Made by a program: the position numbers and the translations under genes. From Schizophyllum amplum (Eukaryota > Basidiomycota > Agaricomycetes > Agaricales > Schizophyllaceae), in assembly GCA_007026445.1 (NCBI GenBank), contig VDMD01000033.1, forward strand, positions 248,001 through 312,000: a stretch of DNA of 64,000 bases, given 5' to 3'. Position 1 is the first letter of the stretch. Each line of letters starts with the position of its first letter. This document shows, piece by piece, positions 57,964 to 64,000 of the stretch. The notes beneath the pieces are model-generated. The model saw only the letters and a program-made list of their open reading frames with translations. It searched no databases and was not told the origin of the DNA.

Positions 57964-58377
57964 GATGACTGAGAACAAAGAGCTGTATTGAGTGACACTG
58001 TGACACCCGAGGGCGGCGGGGTCACGCAACCATCTCGACGTCCAAACAATGCCAAAGGCGCCGGCCCAAAGCGAGCGCCCCCTGTTTGCGAGTGATAAAT
58101 GCGAGTAGCTGCGATGAACAAGACGGTGAGATTGAAAGTGAGATTTGGCAGCAGAATACATTAAGTAAAGGATGTAGCAGAGTACAGACAGCGTCGAGGG
58201 TGGATAAACTATGAGTAGCAACGGCACAGACAGCACTCGGACATCGGTACGTGACATAGAACATGGACCGAGCCCGAGACACCATGTCTGGTACAAAGCA
58301 AGAGGGTCTGGCTCCGTCGACAAGCTGATGTCAGACAGTACAGCGAAGCCAGATAGTACAGCGAGCGTCGCGCGCGC
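57964..58377. other. Intergenic region
   Basis: About 410 bp between the decayed F-box copy and the 3' end of the J-protein gene. The minus-strand frame of the F-box copy stays open upstream to about 58320, but the sequence shows no homology to the intact copy. Confidence 0.45.
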
Positions 58378-60379
58378 TCAGAAAGAGTACCCTTGCGAGT
58401 AGCTCTGCCTGCTCCCGCCCCCAAAGCCCTGGCCGCCGAATCCTGCACCGCCGAACCCGCCTCCACCACCGAACCCGCCGCCGAAGCTCCCGCCACGCGC
58501 GCCGTGGAACTGCGCGAAGAGGTCGGCGAGGTTGACGTCGTTCATGCCGCCGAACTCGGACCCGCCCACGCCTTCCTCGTCGTCGCCCATGTCGTAGCGG
58601 TCCCTTTTGTCCGGGTCTGAAAGGACGGCGTGCGCCTCGACGACGAGCTTGAACTTCTCTTCGTCGCCACCCTACGTGAAGAAGGTTTGGCGTTAGACGG
58701 GAGAGGCGAGCGGGCGCTAACAGATGATACGCACCTTGTCTGGATGATGCAGCAAACTCTGCTTGCGGTAGGCTTTCTTGATCTCGACGCTCGAGCAGTC
58801 GCGCGGCACGCCGAGGATCTTGTAGTAATCCTTGGTCTTGCTGCGCTTGAGATCGATCTCTGCCTGCTTCAACTCACTCTTCAAAGTACGAATTTCGGCC
58901 TCCGTTGTTGAGCCCTCCGTGCTCGCCTCGTGAATGGCGGACTTGAAGTCCTGCACGGCAGAGTCGTAGTTCTCGAGCACGAGGTTGATGCGTGCGCGCG
59001 TTCGCAAAGCCTTGTAAGACGTGGGCACGAGGCGCAGCGCGCTGTCAGTGTCTTCGAGCGCTTCTTGATGTCTCAATAGCTGCGGCGTGGGGGATAAACA
59101 TGGTGCGCAATGAGGACGGTGTCTGCGCAGTCACCAACCTTGACGAGTGTTGTCGCTCTGTTAGACAGTAAAGTAGAACGTATTTGACCACCCTTCCCTT
59201 CCGTTTCTACTTCGCCGATCGCCTGGAGATGAGTTTCAGCCGGCGACATGCGCATCGTGAGCAATCAACGCACGTCAATAGCCTCGCCGTATTTCTCGAT
59301 CGCCTCCTCAAATTTGCCGGCCTTGAAGAGGGTGTTGCCTTCCTCCTTAAGCTTTTCCACTTCCTTGACGCGCTTTCGCAATTTCTGCGCGTTCGTGTGT
59401 CCAGGATCTAATCGCAGAGCCTGCGATACGTGCTGTACAGCTTGCGGGAGCTTGCCACACAAGAAGAGCACCAGACCACGTGCAGTGAGGGCATCGGGTG
59501 ACGAGGGATGCTGTCGGAGCGCATCGCTGAGTTTTATTAGTATGTGATCTGGTACGTCGGACACCCCACACGCACTTCGCTGCCGCATTCGCCGCGTCCC
59601 AGTTTGCCCTCGCCAACTCCAGCTCCACGCGCCACAGCCGCCACTCTATCGGCACCTCCTGCGGGTCCGCCTCGATGCATTGCAGGCACTTATCCAGCGC
59701 CAAGCGCGCCATCCCCCAGTCGCTCTGCTTGCGTGCGCGCTCGAACTTCTCTAGATGGCCTTCAAGCTCCTCGATCTTACTCTGCAACTGCAGGGCTTGC
59801 GCGTTGGTTGGCTCATCGGACAACGCAGTGCGGATTGTCGACATGGCGGGGCCGGTGTTTCCGAGTGCGGCCTGGCAACGTGCTAGCCGCAGGAGCGTCT
59901 TCACGGGCGGGGGGCGCTGAATGTTCATCGCAGCCTGGCAATCGGAAAGCGCAGGGCGGAAGCGCTTGAGCGCGATATACGACGCCGCGCGATTGGTCAG
60001 GTAGGCCGGTTCCGCGGGGTTCAAGTCTGCAAGGAGGCGTGAGTAACATAAGTTGGAGGAGGGGGCGTTGCGACACACCGATCGCTTGGGTGTAGAGGTC
60101 GATGGCCTCCTGATACCGCTTTGCCTTGAAGGCATTGTTCCCCTGCTCCTTGGTTTTCTCGGCTTGCGCCAGCTTGTCTTCGGTCGGCATCTCTGCGGTG
60201 GAGGATGAGGGAGACTGAGGCGGAGGCGTGCTGGGGCCCGATTCGGCGGCTCTGCGACATGGGTTAGCGCCACCCTATTACAGCAACGAAGTCTGCGCTT
60301 ACCCATCTCCGTTTGCCGACCCGTTGCCATTCGCGGCGGCGGCGGCCCTCTTCTTGGCCTTGTTCTTCTTGTTGGCCAT
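58378..60379 (-). CDS. TPR and J-domain co-chaperone (DNAJC7-like)
   Basis: Hsp70/Hsp90 co-chaperone of the Tpr2 type, about 555 residues in eight or so exons. It begins [19 protein letters not shown], a Lys/Ala-rich start, then [20 protein letters not shown] and the first TPR unit. TPR motifs include [40 protein letters not shown] and [20 protein letters not shown]. The J-domain lies at the C-terminal side: [33 protein letters not shown] with the HPD motif intact, and [16 protein letters not shown]. The last 50 residues are a Gly/Phe-rich tail ([16 protein letters not shown]). The start is the ATG at 60379. It likely passes clients between Hsp70 and Hsp90 in the cytosol. Confidence 0.93.
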
Positions 60380-60942
60380 GGTGTTCTGGTGGCTAGGCGC
60401 GGGCTGCTGCGTCTCAGCGATGCGATATAGCACTTTCAAAGCCAGACGCACCTGGTTCCTATTCAAGAGTGGCTTCACTAAGGGATTAACGGACTAGCAG
60501 TGCACAAGACGCACTCGTGTTAGGGCGGCGCAGGAGATGATGACGCGATCGCGCAAAGTAGAAAACTCTCGACGGTTCCGGGGAACGAGGGGAACGGCGG
60601 CAACGCGTGAGGAGACAAGCGGGACGTTCGCCGTCGTCGGGGACAACGCTAAGAAGTTTTGAGAACAATGCCGCTCGCGTTTCTCCCATAATGAGCAGGC
60701 CGCTGATAAATACGCGCATACAGATCGGGCTTTGTTCTTTGTCAAGAACGCGTCGCCCCTTCTCGGATCGCGATAGCCATACCCCATTCTCGTGTATGCT
60801 GTGCTCAGCGCTCTGATATCGATCCTGCGCCTGGTGTGCGGGTGAAGGCTTGCGACCCATGCAGGGTATGGCACACAATGGTGACTGCCACTCGTAGTAA
60901 GCGCACAATAACGCGTTCTATTGACAAACAATGTGGTTGCGA
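60380..60942. other. Intergenic region
   Basis: About 560 bp between the J-protein start and the 3' end of kinase-like copy 1. No gene or repeat recognised. Confidence 0.5.
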
Positions 60943-62544
60943 CTATTGACGAGCGGTATGCACATTGTTCCCATGGACCCACCCGATGCTGAAATCGCCG
61001 TCGGGATCCACCTGGAGCATGTGACCGTAGCGAAAGATACTCGCCGAGTCCAATTTATGCACTAGCTGGCATCGACGCATGGAATCGCGTAGCGCACATG
61101 TCTCTTCGTCGTCCGCCGGCACCGTCACCTTGCCGAGACGCTCCCGGTAGATGTTCAGGTACGTCCCGGTGTACTTATTGACGGGACGTGAGTATCGGTC
61201 CAGGACGTAAGGGTCAGGGTCGTCGCGCCAGGCATCGCGCAGGGATCTGAGCCTACGGTGTGCCTCCGCCATAGATATACGAGCGTCCGGTAGGCATGTC
61301 ATAGCCTGCAAAATGGGCAAGAATTGCGGGGTAAATCCGGTCAAGTCCTATGATCTGATGAGTGAGAAAAAGACAGGTGAGCCCAGGGAGAGACTCACGT
61401 AGAAGTGCTCTAGCATGAACATGCCCATCTGCCAGACATCCGCCGCGAAGGGATCAAATGGTTGTCCAGAGCTGAATTCGGGAGCCGGTTTTCGAGCAAG
61501 GATCATCAAGTCGGGCCGAGGAGGCACTAAGGCATCGAGGGACCCGTCCATGAACACACTTGCGCCAAACTCAACCAACCCGTACTTGACGGGTAGGTGC
61601 TCCGCTACGGGATGGAATCCATCGGGAACAAAGCCAAAGAAATTGAATTGGAACCTGGACTGGTAGACATCCTACGGAAATATCAGTTTCGCGAGCAGTT
61701 CGTTTAGAACAGTGCGTACCAGATGTGCGATGCGGTTCTCGTGAAGAAATGCGAGGCCCTGAAGCAAAGCGTCATCGACGAACGCTCGCAGTACTGCTTT
61801 ACAGAAGATAACTCACTTCGGTCACCTGCGTACAGCACTCGATGGCAGTCCTGGGTGTCTTGATATCGCTCTCAATATAGTATGTCCACCGGGGAAATAC
61901 TGCGAACGTGTACTGCTCGTGCTCAACGAACTCTATGACGGGGAGAGTGCGATTACGGGGATCCCGTCGTTTATCATCGCGCGCAAGGTGCTTCAGAATG
62001 CGAAGTTCGCAGAGTCCCGCTGCGTCACGACCGTCGGAAACCACCTTGATCATAGTCTCGTGGCCAGACCTCGAAGAGGTGAAAATAGTCAGCGACAGAA
62101 CGTGACAGCGACGGACAGTAGCCTTACTCGGTCGTTGCCGGCCAATCAAACGGAGGTGGCTGGCGGGGGGAGGTGAGGTGAACAGGCGCAAGCAACTTGA
62201 ACATCACGCACACAATACGGTTCGACGTAGCGTCGCAATCCGAACGTGCTATGGGTATCTTCCAGATTCACTCCGTTTCCAGGAAATGTGCTGTCGACGC
62301 ATCCAGGAGGATATACTTGTGAGAAGAACATATCGGTGTCATGATTTTTGCGGGGTACGTAGAGCTCGTAGCCTCGGTTCAAAAAGACACCACTGAGATG
62401 TTGCCAGACAAGGTAGACAGCACTGACTCCTCGCGGGGTCATCGTCCAAAGCGTTTTCCATTGCGCGAGAGTCTCCGGTAGGAATGGCTGGATCTTCGTC
62501 ATGACCGCATAACAGGACTCCGGACTCGAGAACACCCACCTCAT
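60943..62544 (-). CDS. Degenerate protein-kinase-like protein, copy 1
   Basis: About 430 residues in several exons. It starts MRWVFSSPESCYAVMTKIQ, a family-specific N-terminal part (TLAQWKTLWTMTPRGV, LSGVFLNRGYELYVP). A kinase fold follows: GHETMIKVV (beta-3 Lys), ELRILKHLARDD (helix C region), and GLAFLHENRIAHL joined to DVYQSRFQFNFFG. So the catalytic Asp is kept, but the Asn of the loop is replaced. The DFG motif is EFG (VEFGASVF), losing the magnesium-binding Asp. APEFSSGQPFDPFAADVWQM matches the APE and D-x-W regions. The C-terminus ends WVHGNNVHTARQ. Phosphotransfer is doubtful. A second copy stands head to head from 62909. Confidence 0.78.
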
Positions 62545-62908
62545 CTTTCTCCGCACGACAGCGCAGCCCCACTTCCTGGTCCATATCAAGTATGCCTCGA
62601 AGAAAGACCGGAGATTGTGTGAAGGGAGTCGAAGCGAAATAACCGGGAACCGCCTGGGGTTCGCGCCCTGTCCGCCGCGCCTGTCTGTTGCCTGTCCGCG
62701 CGCGGCGGCGGCGCCGCGGCCCGATATCATGGAATTGTCACGTCACGATTTGGCTCATCCTGGACATCAACGGAACCAGCCACGCCCACGCCGTAACCAT
62801 GCGTCCGTGTGCAGATATTTCGCTTCGACTCCCTTCACACAATCTCCGGTCTTTCTTCGAGGCATAATATGGACCAGGAAGTAGAGCTGCGCTATCGTGC
62901 GGAGAAAG
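62545..62908. other. Centre of the head-to-head kinase-like inverted repeat
   Basis: Homology between the two copies continues upstream of both starts, to 62640 on the left and from 62817 on the right, leaving a unique 176-bp spacer (62641-62816). The spacer must contain both promoters or a shared one. It includes a GC-rich CGCGCGGCGGCGGCGCCGCG run at 62698-62717. Confidence 0.7.
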
Positions 62909-64000
62909 ATGAGGTGGGTGTTCTCGAGTCCGGAGTCCTGTTATGCGGTCATGACGAAGATCCAGCCATTCCTACCGGAGACTCTCGCGCAATGGAAAAC
63001 GCTTTGGACGATGAACCCGCGAGGAGTTAGTGCTGTCTATCTTGTCTGGCAACATCTCAGTGGTGTCTTTTTGAACCGAGGCTACGAGCTCTACGTACCC
63101 CGCAAAAATCATGCAACCGAGAAGTTCTTTCCACAAGTATATCCATCCGGATACGTCGACAGCACGTTCGTTGAGAGCGCTGCGATTATGGGCAATGGAT
63201 ATTGCACGTTTGAGTCCCGCCGCTACGTTGAAGCATTCAATGTGAGAAGTGTCTTCTTCCTTGTCATGACCTTGCTCATTCTTCCTTGCTAGCCTCGCAG
63301 CGTCTTTTGGGCAGCGACGAACAAGTAAGGCTTCTGTCCGTCGCGGCCTCTTGTCGCTGACCCTTCTGACTCCAGGTCTGGCCATGAGTTCATTATCAAG
63401 GCGGTTTACGACGGTCGTGACGCAGCGGGACTTCGCCACCTTCGCATTCTCGCGTACCTTGCGCGCGACGATGTACAACTCGATCCCCGTAATCGCACTG
63501 TCCCCGTCGTGGAGCTCGTTGAGCACGAGCAGTACACGTTTGCAGTCTTTCCTCGGTGGACCAAATATGTCGAGAGCGATATCAAGACACCCAGCACCGC
63601 GATAGAGTGCTGCGTGCAGCTGACCGAAGTGAGTCGTTGCGCGTATGGCACTACGTGCGCTTGTCGCTGATAGTTTGTCCTCAGGGCCTTGCATTCCTTC
63701 ACGAGAACCGCATCGCACATCTCGTATGCACTCCGTATAACGAGCTACGCAAGACTGACTCTTTCGCAGAACATCTCTCCAGACAATGTTATGTTCAATT
63801 TCTTCGGCTATGCTATCCCGGGATACCGTCCCATTGCAGAGCACTTACCTGTCAAGTACGGGTTCGTTGACTTCGGTGAAAGCGAGTTTTTGGACGGTTC
63901 GCGCGATGCATTTGCACCTCCTCGACCCACTTCCATTCGTCGAACCAGGGCCCCCGAAGTTAACTCTGGGCAACCCTTTGACCCCTTCGTCGCTGATGTA
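62909..64000 (+). CDS. Degenerate protein-kinase-like protein, copy 2 (cut by window end)
   Basis: Inverted copy of the preceding gene; the 3' part lies outside the window. It starts MRWVFSSPESCYAVMTKIQ, as in copy 1. After two introns comes GHEFIIKAVYDGRDAAG with the beta-3 Lys, then LRILAYLARDDVQLDPRNRT and GLAFLHENRIAHL. The next exon opens NISPDNVMFNFFGY, so the catalytic Asp is Asn here while the loop Asn is kept. The metal-binding motif is a normal DFG (FVDFGESEF), and RAPEVNSGQPFDPFVADV gives the APE region. Thus its losses are the reverse of those in copy 1. A single-codon change (GAC to AAC) at the exon start could explain it. Activity unlikely but not excluded. Confidence 0.78.

Noticed and set aside
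62862..63030. Alternative frame beginning MDQEV in both kinase-like copies
   Set aside because: The two copies end this frame at different places, while the MRWVFSS frame continues and joins the kinase exons in phase.

Overview
The window reads as nuclear DNA of a filamentous basidiomycete, most likely an Agaricomycete. Genes are dense and almost all split by many 45-60 bp introns with GTRNGT donors, CTRAC-like branch sites and YAG acceptors. Coding sequence is GC-rich, and the gene families are fungal: Zn2Cys6 regulator, DHA1 and Dal5-like MFS carriers, TauD dioxygenase, Hsp78, F-box proteins. The species was not identified. I saw no CRISPR array, prophage, rRNA or convincing tRNA. All gene models below were spliced by eye.

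Layout. 1.6-17.2 kb is a transport and catabolism stretch: a DHA1 exporter, a Zn2Cys6 regulator, a Dal5-type anion permease divergent from a TauD-type dioxygenase, a small secreted peptide, and a PuuE-like polysaccharide deacetylase divergent from a DapA-family aldolase. 19.3-24.1 kb is one large ankyrin/RCC1/BTB gene (IBtk type). 24.3-28.6 kb holds an unknown gene, a 952-bp inverted-repeat element directly upstream of it, and a second unknown gene. 29.1-39.7 kb holds Hsp78, a MATE carrier, a signal-peptide-bearing agmatinase/arginase, the second copy of the unknown gene, and a mitochondrial 1-Cys peroxiredoxin. 39.8-45.3 kb holds a multi-pass membrane protein, a class V aminotransferase and exosome subunit Rrp43. 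45.5-46.3 kb is an array of long palindromes. 46.4-60.4 kb holds an F-box gene, an amidohydrolase, a class III aminotransferase, mannose-6-phosphate isomerase, a kelch protein, a decayed F-box copy and a TPR/J-domain co-chaperone. 60.9-64.0 kb is a head-to-head pair of degenerate protein-kinase-like genes.

Two themes stand out. First, three families that look lineage-specific (unknown MTSEY protein, F-box, kinase-like) each occur here as two copies in opposite orientation, while the conserved housekeeping genes between them are single. One copy of the F-box pair is broken, and the two kinase-like copies have lost different catalytic residues. Second, the 5-17 kb block has the make-up of a small-molecule utilisation locus (regulator, anion permease, dioxygenase, C-N hydrolase-like protein, aldolase) with two bidirectional promoters. 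Its substrate is not evident from sequence.

The signals least explained by known features are the four-fold TTTTGCCCAGGCA palindrome array at 45.67-46.21 kb and the inverted-repeat element at 25.76-26.71 kb, whose arms differ only by transitions.
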